DNA of 64,000 nucleotides from assembly GCF_001668725.1 (NCBI RefSeq), contig NZ_LZKL01000016.1:186001-250000 (forward strand). The letters are read 5' to 3'. Shown here piece after piece: positions 1 through 7,545 of the stretch. Under the pieces are notes generated by a model. That model made no database searches. It saw only the letters and a program-made list of their open reading frames with translations, and was not told the origin of the DNA. Source of the stretch: Mycobacterium sp. E787 (GTDB lineage Bacteria; Actinomycetota; Actinomycetes; Mycobacteriales; Mycobacteriaceae). How positions within the stretch are numbered: position 1 is the first letter of the stretch; every line of letters starts with the position of its first letter. The position numbers and the translations under genes are program-made.

Positions 1-326
1 CGGGCTACGACGCCCCCTTTCCCGACAAGACCTACCAGGCGGGCGCCCGCGCGTTCCCTCAGCTGGTGCCCACGTCGCCGCATGATCCGGCGATCCCGGC
101 CAACCGGGCCGCGTGGAAGGCCCTGAGCCGCTGGGAGAAGCCCTGCCTGGCGATCTTCGGCGCGCGCGACCCCATCCTCGGGCGAGCGGACCGTCCCCTG
201 ATCGCCCACATCCCCGGCGCAGCGGGCCAGCCCCACGCGCGCATCAACGCCAGCCACTTCATCCAGGAAGACGCCGGGCCGGAACTGGCCGACCGCGTCC
301 TGTCCTGGCAGCAGGCCCTGCGCTGA
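1..326 (+). CDS. dhmA: Haloalkane dehalogenase, C-terminal part (5' end outside window)
   Basis: The reading frame is already open at base 3 and ends at TGA 324-326, so only the last 107 or so residues are here. It is the C-terminal half of an alpha/beta hydrolase: GYDAPFPD at the start, a [10 protein letters not shown] strand that usually carries the acid or the loop after it, and NASHFIQED near the end, where the His is the expected catalytic histidine. This pattern is that of haloalkane dehalogenases (Rv2296/DhmA type), cytoplasmic enzymes that hydrolyse carbon-halogen bonds. The nucleophile Asp lies upstream of the window. Physiological substrate in mycobacteria is not known. An epoxide hydrolase is the main alternative but the GYDAPFPD block fits dehalogenases better. 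Confidence 0.8.
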   Translation, partial: GYDAPFPDKTYQAGARAFPQLVPTSPHDPAIPANRAAWKALSRWEKPCLAIFGARDPILGRADRPLIAHIPGAAGQPHARINASHFIQEDAGPELADRVLSWQQALR

Positions 327-346
327 GCGTCCTTACCGGGTGCTGA

Positions 347-456
347 TCAGTCGCGAGACGCCGCGCCGAGGCGGGGGAACAGCGCCAGCGCGTTGGTGCG
401 CTCGATCGCCGCCCGCGCGCCGGCGTCCAACCCGCGGTAGGTCTCCAGGCCGGCTC
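347..456 (-). pseudogene. Remnant of an amidohydrolase C-terminus
   Basis: Read on the minus strand, this stretch encodes a clean coding-like tail (ETYRGLDAG, then IERTNALALFPRLG) ending at a TGA complementary to 347-349. NALALFPRL resembles the C-terminal helix of metal-dependent amidohydrolases of the amidohydrolase_2 family, which typically ends with N-A-x-x-L-F. Upstream of about 456 the similarity stops and the DNA belongs to the start region of the next plus-strand gene. I read it as a decayed gene end. It rests on a short match only. Confidence 0.4.
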
Positions 457-494
457 CTCTGTTGCCGCGCGCGACCGGATGCAACGATCAGCGA

Positions 495-941
495 ATGGAC
501 ATGGTGACGATGGGCCTGGTGGGTACGGTCGTGGGCGCGTCGGCCATGGGCATCGCGGGCGTCGCGAGGTCCGCCGCCGACAACTTGCTTCCCGGAATGG
601 TAGAGGGCACCAGGAGCAAGCATCAGATGAAGATGCACCTGCACTCCCAACGCTGTGACGCGATCCAGCGCTGGCGCAGCGGCTTGGCGAACGCGCGGGA
701 CGCCTACCGGCATTGGGCGTGCGGTCCCCGCGACGGCGACCCGCCCAACGTCGTCGGCGATGAATGGTTCGAGGGGTTGCGGCCGTACCTGCCGACCACC
801 GGGGAAGCTTCCCTACTCCGCACCGCGCACGAAGTGCATTGCGACAACCCGACTCTGATGCTGCTGTCGCTGGAGATCGGACGGATCGAGAAGGAGTGGA
901 CCGAGGAGGCGAAGGGGCGCCGGCGCCGCCTACGCTCCTAG
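495..941 (+). CDS. Hypothetical protein, 148 aa
   Basis: Unrecognised protein. The N-terminus (MDMVTMGLVGTVVGASAMGIAGVARSA) is small-residue-rich and hydrophobic enough for one membrane helix or a weak anchor; the rest is soluble, with several Trp (IQRWRS, YRHWACG, EKEWTEE) and a very basic tail of six arginines. I chose ATG 495 rather than the upstream ATG 462 because the hydrophobic segment then begins the protein and the first 11 residues of the longer version look like non-coding sequence. It sits directly after the dehalogenase as Rv2297 does in M. tuberculosis, so it may be that gene's counterpart, but I cannot check the identity. It ends 10 bp from the convergent CysQ-like gene. Confidence 0.6.
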   Translation: MDMVTMGLVGTVVGASAMGIAGVARSAADNLLPGMVEGTRSKHQMKMHLHSQRCDAIQRWRSGLANARDAYRHWACGPRDGDPPNVVGDEWFEGLRPYLPTTGEASLLRTAHEVHCDNPTLMLLSLEIGRIEKEWTEEAKGRRRRLRS

Positions 942-951
942 GGTCGGGTGA

Positions 952-1698
952 CTACTGCGCGTCCGGCGCCGACGTGACGGCGAGGACCGCTTCGGCGAGC
1001 TCGGGACGGCACACCACGAGATCGGGCAGTTTGGGGTCCGGCTGGTTATAGGCCAACGCCGATCCGTCGATGCGGGAGGTGTGCAGGCCGGCGGCCCGGG
1101 CCACCGCGACGGGGGCGGCCGAGTCCCATTCGAACTGGCCGCCCGCGTGCACGTACACGTCGGACAGGCCCTGCACGATCGACGCGACTTTGGCTCCGGC
1201 GGAACCCATTTCGACCAGGACGCCGCCGAGCGCGTCGCGAACGGTGAGCGCGATCGCGGGTGGGCGGGTGCGGGAGACGACGATGCGGGGCCGGCCGGGC
1301 GCGGCGGGAGGCGCGTCGACGTGCGGGGTCGCCAGGGTGAGGCCCTGCGCCGGCAGCGCCACCGCACCGGCCACGAGCTCACCGGCCTGCCAGAGCGCGA
1401 CGTGGACCGCCCAGTCGTCGCGCCCGAGCTCGGAGAATTCCCGCGTCCCGTCGAGCGGATCGACGATCCAGACCCGATCCGAACGCAATCGCACCGGGTC
1501 GTCGGCGCCCTCCTCGGACAGCACCGCGTCGCCGGGCCGCCCACCGCCGAGCGCCTCCATCAGGAAGTCGTGGGATCGCTTGTCCCCCGCTGCTTTTCGT
1601 TCGCCGGCGTCGGCTCCGGCGAACTCCTCCCGGACGGAAAGCAGCAGCCGCCCGGCCTCGGTGGCCAGCCGCGCCGCCAGCGCGTGATCGTCGTTCAT
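952..1698 (-). CDS. CysQ-like 3'(2'),5'-bisphosphate nucleotidase / inositol monophosphatase family
   Basis: Mg2+-dependent, Li+-sensitive phosphatase superfamily member, 248 aa, the usual length for CysQ (PAP phosphatase of sulfate assimilation) and inositol monophosphatases. Metal site motifs are all visible: SEEG (Glu62-Glu63), DPLDGT (Asp80, Asp83) and WDSAAPVAV near the end (WD of the third metal ligand). The blocks GRDDWAVHVALW and DRVWIVDPLDGTREF match mycobacterial CysQ closely, so PAP or PAPS turnover is the best guess for substrate, though it may be a paralogue of the main CysQ. Start: ATG at 1698 has a GGAG six bases upstream; a GTG four codons earlier is possible. Monocistronic, divergent from the next gene. 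Confidence 0.75.
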   Translation of the reverse strand: MNDDHALAARLATEAGRLLLSVREEFAGADAGERKAAGDKRSHDFLMEALGGGRPGDAVLSEEGADDPVRLRSDRVWIVDPLDGTREFSELGRDDWAVHVALWQAGELVAGAVALPAQGLTLATPHVDAPPAAPGRPRIVVSRTRPPAIALTVRDALGGVLVEMGSAGAKVASIVQGLSDVYVHAGGQFEWDSAAPVAVARAAGLHTSRIDGSALAYNQPDPKLPDLVVCRPELAEAVLAVTSAPDAQ

Positions 1699-1804
1699 CC
1701 GCAACTCCACGAATCGGTACTAACCTGAATAAGTTGGTAGTGTTGACCGACTTTACCCCGCCATGATTGGTGGCGCCGTCGACCCCCGGGCCCGACGTTT
1801 CTGC

Positions 1805-1810
1805 CATAAT
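1805..1810 (+). promoter_or_regulatory. Putative -10 element of a leaderless transcript
   Basis: CATAAT lies a few bases before two in-frame GTG codons (1814 and 1820) of the downstream membrane-protein gene and there is no Shine-Dalgarno sequence. That spacing suggests transcription starts at or next to the start codon, as is common in mycobacteria. Confidence 0.35.
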
Positions 1811-1813
1811 CTG

Positions 1814-2437
1814 GTGAACGTGAGCGGGGGCAACGTCACATCGTCGAGCCGGTTGCGGTTTCCGGGAGGACACCTGGGGCTGGCCGGCGCCGTCGTGGCC
1901 GTGCTGCTGGTCGGCGGGCTGGTCTTCGGCGCGGTGAAGCTGATCGGCGGCGGGCGAAGCGCGTCCCCGCAGCCCACCACCCCACCGGCCCCGCCGACCT
2001 ACTTCGCCATTCCGGGCTGCTACAACCCGTCGGTCCCGCCCGTCGAGCGCCCGAAAAGGCTCAACGTGCTGGGGTGCGCGAGCGTAGCCGTTGCGCTGCA
2101 AGACATGTCGTGGACCTCCTGGGGACCACAGGGCGCCGACGGGACCGGTACCGCCGTCTTCAAGATCTGCGACCCGAACTGTGCGGCCGGGTATCAGCTC
2201 ACCGACCCCGTCGTCGTGCACGCGTGGAATGCCCAGCCGCCGCGGCCGGACGCGATCTGCCAGGCCGGGCTGAAGATCTTCGCCGACCTGGTGCTGGCGT
2301 TCCCCAAGGCGGCCCCGCCACCGACCGCGCAGAAATTGAACACGCAGTACAACGGGATGCCCGCGGTGCATTACGTCAACTATTCGCCCGCCAATAACCG
2401 CGACACGCAGTTCATCGGCTACACGTTCTGCAACTGA
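1814..2437 (+). CDS. Membrane-anchored hypothetical protein with extracytoplasmic domain
   Basis: About 207 aa. A single transmembrane helix is near the N-terminus (LAGAVVAVLLVGGLVFGAV), followed by a Ser/Pro/Thr-rich linker (SPQPTTPPAPPT) and an extracytoplasmic domain with paired cysteines (GCYNP, LGCAS, ICDPNCAAGY, ICQAG, TFCN) that could form disulfides. No catalytic motif was recognised; the family appears to be one of the actinobacterial secreted proteins of unknown function. Translation may begin at GTG 1814 or GTG 1820; an upstream ATG at 1763 is in frame but lies before the likely -10 element. Divergent from the CysQ-like gene. Confidence 0.6.
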   Translation: MNVSGGNVTSSSRLRFPGGHLGLAGAVVAVLLVGGLVFGAVKLIGGGRSASPQPTTPPAPPTYFAIPGCYNPSVPPVERPKRLNVLGCASVAVALQDMSWTSWGPQGADGTGTAVFKICDPNCAAGYQLTDPVVVHAWNAQPPRPDAICQAGLKIFADLVLAFPKAAPPPTAQKLNTQYNGMPAVHYVNYSPANNRDTQFIGYTFCN

Positions 2438-2449
2438 GCGTGCCAGAGG

Positions 2450-2566
2450 CTAGAGCCGATGGCGGCGACCCGCTTCGCCCGGCTTCGCCGCCCTCGCGAT
2501 CGCCGCTAGAGCCGATGGCGGCGACCCGCTTCGCCCGGCTTCGCCGCCCTCGCGATCGCCGCTAGA
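2450..2566 (+). repeat. Two tandem 56-bp direct repeats with hairpins (bidirectional terminator region)
   Basis: A 56-bp unit starts at 2450 and is repeated exactly from 2506; a third copy begins at 2562 (CTAGA) and is cut off by the thiolase stop codon, which it supplies. Each unit contains an inverted repeat, GGCGGCGA (2461-2468) and TCGCCGCC (2485-2492), able to form an 8-bp stem. It lies between two convergent genes, so it probably acts as a terminator region; the perfect duplication is recent. Confidence 0.7.
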
Positions 2567-3737
2567 CCTCGATGACGACCGCGCCGCCCTGGCCGCCGCC
2601 CGCGCACATCGCCGCCACGCCGATGCCGCCGCCGCGGCGGGCCAGCTCGTAAGTCAGGGTCGTGACCATGCGCGCGCCCGAGGCCGCGATGGGGTGGCCG
2701 AGGCTGCAGCCGCTGCCGGAGAAATTCACCTTCTCCTCGTCGATGCCGTACTCCCGGCATGCCGCGATCGGCACAGAGGCGAACGCCTCGTTGATCTCCC
2801 ACAGCGCCACGTCGTCGACCGACAGCCCCGCCCGCTGCAGTACCTTCGCGATCACCTTGACGGCGCCGAGGCCGGTGTCCCTGGGCGGCACGCCCACGGC
2901 GGCCCATGCCCTGACCGTGCCCATCACGTCGAGCTTCTCGGCGACGGCGTAGTCGCGGTCGACGAGCGCGACCGCCGCGGCGGCGTCGTTGGTGCCGCTG
3001 CTGTTGCCCGCCGTGATGGAGAATCCCTCGATCTCGGGATGCAGCACCTTGAGCCCGGCGAGCTTCTCGACGGTGGTGTCCCGGCGGGGATGCTCGTCGA
3101 CCGAGAACTCGGTGACCGAACCGTCGGCCTGGGTGATCTTCAGCGGGACGATCTCGTCGAGGAACTTTCCCTCATCCATCGCGGCGATGGCACGCTGATG
3201 CGACCGGGCGGCCCAGGCGTCCATCTCCTCGCGGGTGATGCCGACCGCCTGCGCGGTGTTCCACCCCACGGTGATCGACATGTCGCGGGTGGGCGCGTCG
3301 GGCGCCTCCACGTGCGTGGGCGGTAGCCATCGCTCCTCGAACTTGAGCTCGGGGCCAGGAATCCGCTGATTCATCAATGGGGTCATCGAAAGGGACTGCA
3401 CGCCGCCGGCGATGAGCACCCGCTCCATCCCGGAGCCGATCTGCGCCGCGGCGTTGCCGATGGCGGTGAGGCTGCCCGCGCAGTGCCGGTTCACCGCTTG
3501 GCCCGGAATGTCCTCCAGACCCGTCGCGGCGGCGGCATACCGCGCCAAATCCCCTCCACCGTAATGCGATTCGGCGAAGATGATGTCGTCGATGGCAGAC
3601 GGGTCGATGCCCGCCCTGCGCACCACCTCGGGAAGCACCGTGGTGATCAGCGTCTCGGGCGGCGTGTTGACGAGCGCCCCCTTGAAGGAGCGGCCAATCG
3701 CCGTCCTGGTGGCTCCGACGATAACGGGTGTGGCCAT
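2562..3737 (-). CDS. Thiolase family acetyl-CoA acetyltransferase
   Basis: Full-length thiolase, 391 aa. It has the N-terminal catalytic cysteine in NRHCAGSL, the GNSSGTNDAAAAV loop, the GHPIAASGARM block with catalytic His and the C-terminal MCAGGGQG motif with the second active-site Cys, so a working Claisen/thiolytic enzyme is expected. Such enzymes cut or form 3-oxoacyl-CoA in fatty acid or sterol side-chain degradation. Mycobacteria carry many FadA paralogues and I cannot assign this one. ATG 3737 is preceded by GAGG seven bases upstream. No neighbouring beta-oxidation genes are present, so it is apparently expressed alone. Confidence 0.85.
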   Translation of the reverse strand: MATPVIVGATRTAIGRSFKGALVNTPPETLITTVLPEVVRRAGIDPSAIDDIIFAESHYGGGDLARYAAAATGLEDIPGQAVNRHCAGSLTAIGNAAAQIGSGMERVLIAGGVQSLSMTPLMNQRIPGPELKFEERWLPPTHVEAPDAPTRDMSITVGWNTAQAVGITREEMDAWAARSHQRAIAAMDEGKFLDEIVPLKITQADGSVTEFSVDEHPRRDTTVEKLAGLKVLHPEIEGFSITAGNSSGTNDAAAAVALVDRDYAVAEKLDVMGTVRAWAAVGVPPRDTGLGAVKVIAKVLQRAGLSVDDVALWEINEAFASVPIAACREYGIDEEKVNFSGSGCSLGHPIAASGARMVTTLTYELARRGGGIGVAAMCAGGGQGGAVVIEV

Positions 3738-3836
3738 GTTTTACCTCGAACTGTTGGGTGCCAAGTTTACGAGAATCGCCTCAAGTGTAACGCCACGGTG
3801 CGCCCGGTATCCGGCCGGTGCCGCTAGGCTCCCGCA

Positions 3837-4220
3837 ATGACCACCACACCCCTCGTGAAACCCGATACGACCGCATATCGAGTTGCGGCGATGCTGATGG
3901 GCATCGGCACCGTCCACTTCCTGGCGCCCAAACCGTTCGACACGATCGTTCCCGCCGAGCTGCCCGGCGACGCGCGGCTCTACACCTACGCATCCGGAGT
4001 CGCCGAGATAGTCACCGGCGCGCTCTTGGTGCCGCGGCGCACCCGACGGCAGGCCGCGCTCGCGGCCGCCCTGCTGTTCGTCGGTGTATTCCCGGCCAAC
4101 GTCAACATGTGCCGGTTGTGGTGGGGCAAACCCTGGCCGATGCGCGTCGCCGCGCTGGCCCGGCTGCCGCTGCAGATCCCGATGATCACCACCGCGCTCA
4201 AGATCAGGCGCAACAGCTGA
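3837..4220 (+). CDS. DoxX-like small membrane protein
   Basis: 127 aa, with about four membrane helices (YRVAAMLMGIGTVHFL, LYTYASGVAEIVTGALLV, AALAAALLFVGVFPANV, ALARLPLQIPMITTAL) in the DoxX/DUF417 pattern. The family comprises small four-helix membrane proteins; in M. tuberculosis one member takes part in a thiol-oxidation membrane complex, but most, including this one, have no known role. Divergent from the thiolase with about 100 bp between starts. Confidence 0.7.
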   Translation: MTTTPLVKPDTTAYRVAAMLMGIGTVHFLAPKPFDTIVPAELPGDARLYTYASGVAEIVTGALLVPRRTRRQAALAAALLFVGVFPANVNMCRLWWGKPWPMRVAALARLPLQIPMITTALKIRRNS

Positions 4221-4270
4221 GTTTTCACATCCGCCACATCAGCCTCGGCTGTCGGAGGGGTGCTTCTTTT

Positions 4271-4337
4271 GTCCGCCTCAGAGCGACAAATCCCGTCATA
4301 CGGCGCGACGGCCGCACATTGTCGCTCTGAAGCGGAC
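4271..4337. repeat. 67-bp element with 19-bp terminal inverted repeats
   Basis: GTCCGCCTCAGAGCGACAA at 4271-4289 is matched by its reverse complement at 4319-4337 with a single mismatch; 29 bp separate the arms. It lies in the 200-bp gap between two convergent membrane-protein genes. It could be a large hairpin, an operator or a miniature element; I see no target-site duplication. Confidence 0.55.
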
Positions 4338-4394
4338 CGACTGTGTGCCCGCGGATCCGGGGACTGCAGTGGCGGATGTGACCACCACGACGCA

Positions 4395-4420
4395 AAAACG
4401 CGCCAACAAGGTTGGTGCGC
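4395..4420 (-). terminator. Rho-independent-type terminator
   Basis: On the minus strand an imperfect GC-rich stem (GCGCACCAAC / GTTGGCGCG, loop CTT) is followed at once by TTTTT, just past the stop codon of the membrane-protein gene ending at 4424. True U-tailed terminators are uncommon in mycobacteria, which makes this one stand out. Confidence 0.55.
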
Positions 4421-4423
4421 AGG

Positions 4424-4852
4424 TCAAACCGCCGTATTGCTCGACGAGCTTGCCGAATCAAGCTTCCTCCACTGAGAGCCCAGGTACGCGGCCACCAGAA
4501 GTGCGATTGCGCCCCCGACAACGCTTTTCACGAAGTCCGGGCCCCGCGACGGATAGATCCCGGTGCGCACCAGGTGAACCCGCCCGAGGACCTCGAGCAG
4601 GACGAAGACGATGCCGAGTAGGCCACCGGTTCTGTTCTTCGGCAGTAACGACAGGCCGGCGGCAACGTAGCAGGCCCCAACGGCCGAAGTACGGAAAGAC
4701 GGTTTCAGCGGCTTGGACAGCAACCCCAGCCAATTGCCGGTGATGCCGACCCACACCTCGGACAGTCCCGCGAAGATGCAATACGCGGCGGCGATCCGTA
4801 TTCCGGTCCGCCTTGGGGGTGTCGCGCATGTTGTTGTCCCGCCTCGGTCCAT
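4424..4852 (-). CDS. Four-helix membrane protein, hypothetical
   Basis: 142 aa. Four hydrophobic segments (IRIAAAYCIFAGLSEVWVGI, TSAVGACYVAAGLSLL, GGLLGIVFVLLEVLGRVHL, GGAIALLVAAYLG) suggest a DoxX-like or DUF4345-like small integral membrane protein. No functional residues recognised. ATG 4852 is preceded by GGGAG at good spacing; a start nine codons earlier would overlap the preceding gene. It follows a TIGR03086 gene with 13 bp between, probably in one transcript, and ends at a hairpin-plus-T terminator. Confidence 0.6.
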   Translation of the reverse strand: MDRGGTTTCATPPRRTGIRIAAAYCIFAGLSEVWVGITGNWLGLLSKPLKPSFRTSAVGACYVAAGLSLLPKNRTGGLLGIVFVLLEVLGRVHLVRTGIYPSRGPDFVKSVVGGAIALLVAAYLGSQWRKLDSASSSSNTAV

Positions 4853-4865
4853 AGAACTCCCGCAG

Positions 4866-5453
4866 TTAGCCGCCGTCATCGACCGAGCGTCCGAGATAGG
4901 CCATCAACCGGGCCGTCGGTGTGGAACCCTCGGGCGCAATCTGCGCCGGCCCGAAGCCACCGGGCCGGCGCAACAGGTCCTGCGGCACCGACTCCACCAG
5001 CCCGCGGCACAGCGCCAGCAGGTCCCCGGGCAGCTCGACGAGCCGGCCCAGCGAGCGGTGCACGTCCCAGCTGTGCAACGCCAAGTCGGAGACGGGATAG
5101 GTCAGCGCCCGGTGCAACGGAACCTCACCCTGCGGCGACTTTCGCGCCGCGTCAAAATCGGTGCCGGGCAGCGCCTCTCGCAGCCGGGCAGCCAGCTCGC
5201 GCAGCCGTGCCGCCGGGTCGTCGGACGCCCAGTCGGCGGGCTGGGAGGGACGGTCCCAGACCTCGCCGTCCTCAACGAGCGTCACGATCTTCGCCGCGCT
5301 GCCGGTGGCGTGGCCGACCAGGTCACGCACGCTCCAGCCCTCGAGGTTGGACGGCTTGTCCCAGCTCTCCGACGGAATCTCTTCCACCGCGTCGATGAGC
5401 AGGTGCATAGCCTCGGCTGCCGAAGTGCCGATCCGCGCGGGCGTGTCGTTCAT
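4866..5453 (-). CDS. TIGR03086 / mycothiol-dependent maleylpyruvate isomerase-like (DinB fold) protein
   Basis: 195 aa, the normal size of the family. The metal-binding DinB-type four-helix bundle shows its hallmarks: GWSVRDLVGH (first His ligand) and LALHSWDVHRSL (later His ligands). Members such as corynebacterial maleylpyruvate isomerase use mycothiol; for most mycobacterial copies the substrate is unknown and a mycothiol-S-transferase role in detoxification is assumed. It appears to be the middle gene of a minus-strand run with the nitroreductase-family gene 13 bp upstream and a membrane protein downstream. Confidence 0.75.
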   Translation of the reverse strand: MNDTPARIGTSAAEAMHLLIDAVEEIPSESWDKPSNLEGWSVRDLVGHATGSAAKIVTLVEDGEVWDRPSQPADWASDDPAARLRELAARLREALPGTDFDAARKSPQGEVPLHRALTYPVSDLALHSWDVHRSLGRLVELPGDLLALCRGLVESVPQDLLRRPGGFGPAQIAPEGSTPTARLMAYLGRSVDDGG

Positions 5454-5466
5454 GAGTGCCAGGCAA

Positions 5467-6024
5467 TCATCCCGCGGCCGCTTGGCTTTTCGGCGTACCG
5501 GCGCGGTGCAGCCACACGAAGTCGTTCTGTCCCGCGGCGCCCGCCAGGAAAGGCCTGACCAGCAACGGATAAGCCTTCATCGCGTCCTTGCGCGGAATCA
5601 CCTCGGGCCGTTCCAGCGCGTACTGGCCACCGTTCCAGGTGAGTGTGCAGTGGCCGGCGGCCAGCACATTCTCCAACCAGTCAACGCGGGGGTAGGCGGC
5701 CGCGAGCACGAAACCATCACCGAGCGGATAGGCGCTCAGCGGCGTCACGTAGGCTCGGCCACTGCGCCGACCGACGTGGTGCAATGCGCTGAGGTTGAAA
5801 TAGAGCATTCCCGGCCGGGTTCCGGCGACCTTGCGCAGATAGGGATTCAGCCGCTTGGTGGCGCGGCGCGTCCGATCGCTGATCCGCCTCACGTGCATCA
5901 GCATGCCCCAGCCGAGCAAAAGCAGATAGGCGGCCACCACGGCGCCGACGACGACAGCGGGCACCATCACCAGCATCTGCGGAAGTTTTCGGCGGGCCAC
6001 GAACACCGACTTTTCGCGGCACAC
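5467..6024 (-). CDS. Nitroreductase family deazaflavin (F420)-dependent oxidoreductase (DUF385/Ddn-like)
   Basis: About 185 aa. An N-terminal hydrophobic segment (VMVPAVVVGAVVAAYLLLLGWGMLM) anchors it in the membrane, followed by the split beta-barrel domain: LHHVGRRSGRAYVTPLSAYP and GDGFVLAAAYPRVDWLENVLAAG, the signature of the Ddn/DUF385 family that binds F420H2. Substrate not predictable; menaquinone-type or other lipid quinone reduction is known for Ddn. Start uncertain: the longest frame opens with TTG 6030; GTG at 6024 or 6006 are both plausible and none has a strong ribosome site. Confidence 0.75.
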   Translation of the reverse strand: MCREKSVFVARRKLPQMLVMVPAVVVGAVVAAYLLLLGWGMLMHVRRISDRTRRATKRLNPYLRKVAGTRPGMLYFNLSALHHVGRRSGRAYVTPLSAYPLGDGFVLAAAYPRVDWLENVLAAGHCTLTWNGGQYALERPEVIPRKDAMKAYPLLVRPFLAGAAGQNDFVWLHRAGTPKSQAAAG

Positions 6025-6080
6025 CGCCAACGGTCTAGGGTCGCAAGTCCCTAGGTCGATCGATCAGACGGGAGGTCCTC

Positions 6081-6968
6081 GTGGGCAGGACGGGTGTCGC
6101 GGCACTGCTCGCGATCGGGGCGGCGTTCATGATCGGCATCGGCGACGTCCTCGAACAGCGCTCCGCCCAGCAGGTCACCGACAAGCCGGTCGGCACCTTT
6201 GCCCTGTTCCGCCGGCTGCTGCGCGATCGGCGATGGTGGGCGGGCAGCCTGGTGGCCGCCGCGGGATTCGGTCTGCAGGCCGCGGCCCTGGGCCTCGGTT
6301 CCGTGGTTCTCGTGCAAGCACTGTCGGTGACCTCGTTGCTGTTCGCCTTGCTCATCAGCGCCAGGGTCAACCACCGCAGAATCACGCGCTGGCAAGCGAT
6401 TTGGGCCACGCTGCTCGTCGCCGCCGTCGCGGTCGTGGTGACCGTCGGCAACCCGCAGGCCGGAAACCCGCGGGGCTCGGCTGAGACATGGACCGTCGTG
6501 GGCCTGGTCATGGGCCCGGCGCTGATCCTCTGTGTGATCGGCGCCCGCATGTCCTCGCCTTCGGTCAGCGCGCTGTTGCTGGGGCTGATGTCCGGCTCGC
6601 TGTGGGGTGTGTTCTCGGTGTTGACCAAGGGCGTCGTCGACCAGCTCGACCGCGGCATTCCCGCGTTGCTGCGCACGCCCGAGCTGTACGTGTGGGCGGT
6701 GCTGGCCATCGCCGCCACGGCCTGGGAGCAGTCGGCGTTCCGGGCCGGACCGCTGACCGCGTCGCTGCCCGCGGTGACCGTCGCCGAGCCCGTCGTGGGA
6801 TCGGTGCTCGGCGTGGTCGTGCTGGGCGAGACGCTGAACACCAACGCGGGCAGCCTGATCGCACTCGGGTTATCCGTGGCCGTCATGGCCGCCGCGACGG
6901 TCGCGCTGGCGCACAGCCAGGCCGCCGGGGCGCCGCGGTCAGCTCAGCCGCGAACCGACGCGGAGTAG
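6081..6968 (+). CDS. DMT superfamily membrane protein (EamA-like)
   Basis: 295 aa with about nine to ten hydrophobic helices in the drug/metabolite transporter pattern, including the two halves and the C-terminal VAEPVVGSVLGVVVLGETL box found in EamA transporters. GTG 6081 follows GGGAGG. The N-terminus (EQRSAQQVTDKPVG...LLRDRRWWAG) is strikingly similar to the protein at 36938-37855 (QRSAQEVTDKQVG...LLRDKRWWLG), so the two are paralogues. Substrate unknown. Its 3' end overlaps the convergent glyoxalase-fold gene by 30 bp. Confidence 0.75.
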   Translation: MGRTGVAALLAIGAAFMIGIGDVLEQRSAQQVTDKPVGTFALFRRLLRDRRWWAGSLVAAAGFGLQAAALGLGSVVLVQALSVTSLLFALLISARVNHRRITRWQAIWATLLVAAVAVVVTVGNPQAGNPRGSAETWTVVGLVMGPALILCVIGARMSSPSVSALLLGLMSGSLWGVFSVLTKGVVDQLDRGIPALLRTPELYVWAVLAIAATAWEQSAFRAGPLTASLPAVTVAEPVVGSVLGVVVLGETLNTNAGSLIALGLSVAVMAAATVALAHSQAAGAPRSAQPRTDAE

Positions 6969-7307
6969 CGTGCCGTCCGGGTCGACATACGCGAATTCCC
7001 TTAAGCCATAGGGCGTGTCTTCCGGGTCGGTGAGGCGGCCGGTGAGGTTTTCCAGCGCGGCCCATTCCGCGTGGAGCGCGTCGGCGTCGCGGACGTAGAG
7101 GTAGACCATGGCGTCCGTGCTCAGCGGATCGTGCTCGGCCCATTCGGTGAGGTGAATCGACACGGCCCCACGGTCGGCGAACCCGTAGCGCTCCGGGCCC
7201 TCGTAGGCGCGGGCTTCGAATCCCAGTCTGCGGTAGCGGTCGAGTGCGACATCCAGATCCCGGACGGGAACGATCGGCGACACCGAGTCGAAATCGATTT
7301 CGCGCAC
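6939..7307 (-). CDS. Glyoxalase/bleomycin-resistance-fold (VOC) protein
   Basis: About 122 aa from the likely GTG start, one VOC domain of two beta-alpha-beta-beta-beta units: SVSPIVPVRDLDVALDRYRRLGF at the start and YVDPDGTLLRVG at the end. His in IHLTEWAEHD and Glu residues could bind metal, as in glyoxalase-type enzymes or antibiotic-binding proteins. An in-frame ATG at 7451 would add 48 residues that do not look like part of the fold, so I prefer 7307, though the long form cannot be excluded. The 3' end overlaps the DMT gene, and the gene is divergent from the MgtE-N/CBS gene. Confidence 0.65.
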   Translation of the reverse strand: MREIDFDSVSPIVPVRDLDVALDRYRRLGFEARAYEGPERYGFADRGAVSIHLTEWAEHDPLSTDAMVYLYVRDADALHAEWAALENLTGRLTDPEDTPYGLREFAYVDPDGTLLRVGSRLS

Positions 7308-7545
7308 ACCACAGTGTGTCAGGTCTTGCCGCACATCGGATTCGCAGGGCCGCGCGATGCTGTCGTATCCCCGTGGCCACCCGGCGTTTACCTGTTCGCT
7401 GTGGTCATCCGCCGCGACGGGGGCGTATGCTCTGGCGGCCGAGCCGGTCATGTCACCATACTTGCGCCATCACCGAACCTGGTTGTAAGCCGCACCCGCA
7501 CGTGGCATTCTGCGGGCGACTATCGCACAGCGTTGAGGAGGACAA

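Noticed and set aside
4225..4521. 98-residue minus-strand open frame
   Set aside because: It crosses the 67-bp inverted repeat and overlaps a better-supported gene and its terminator; no coding signs.
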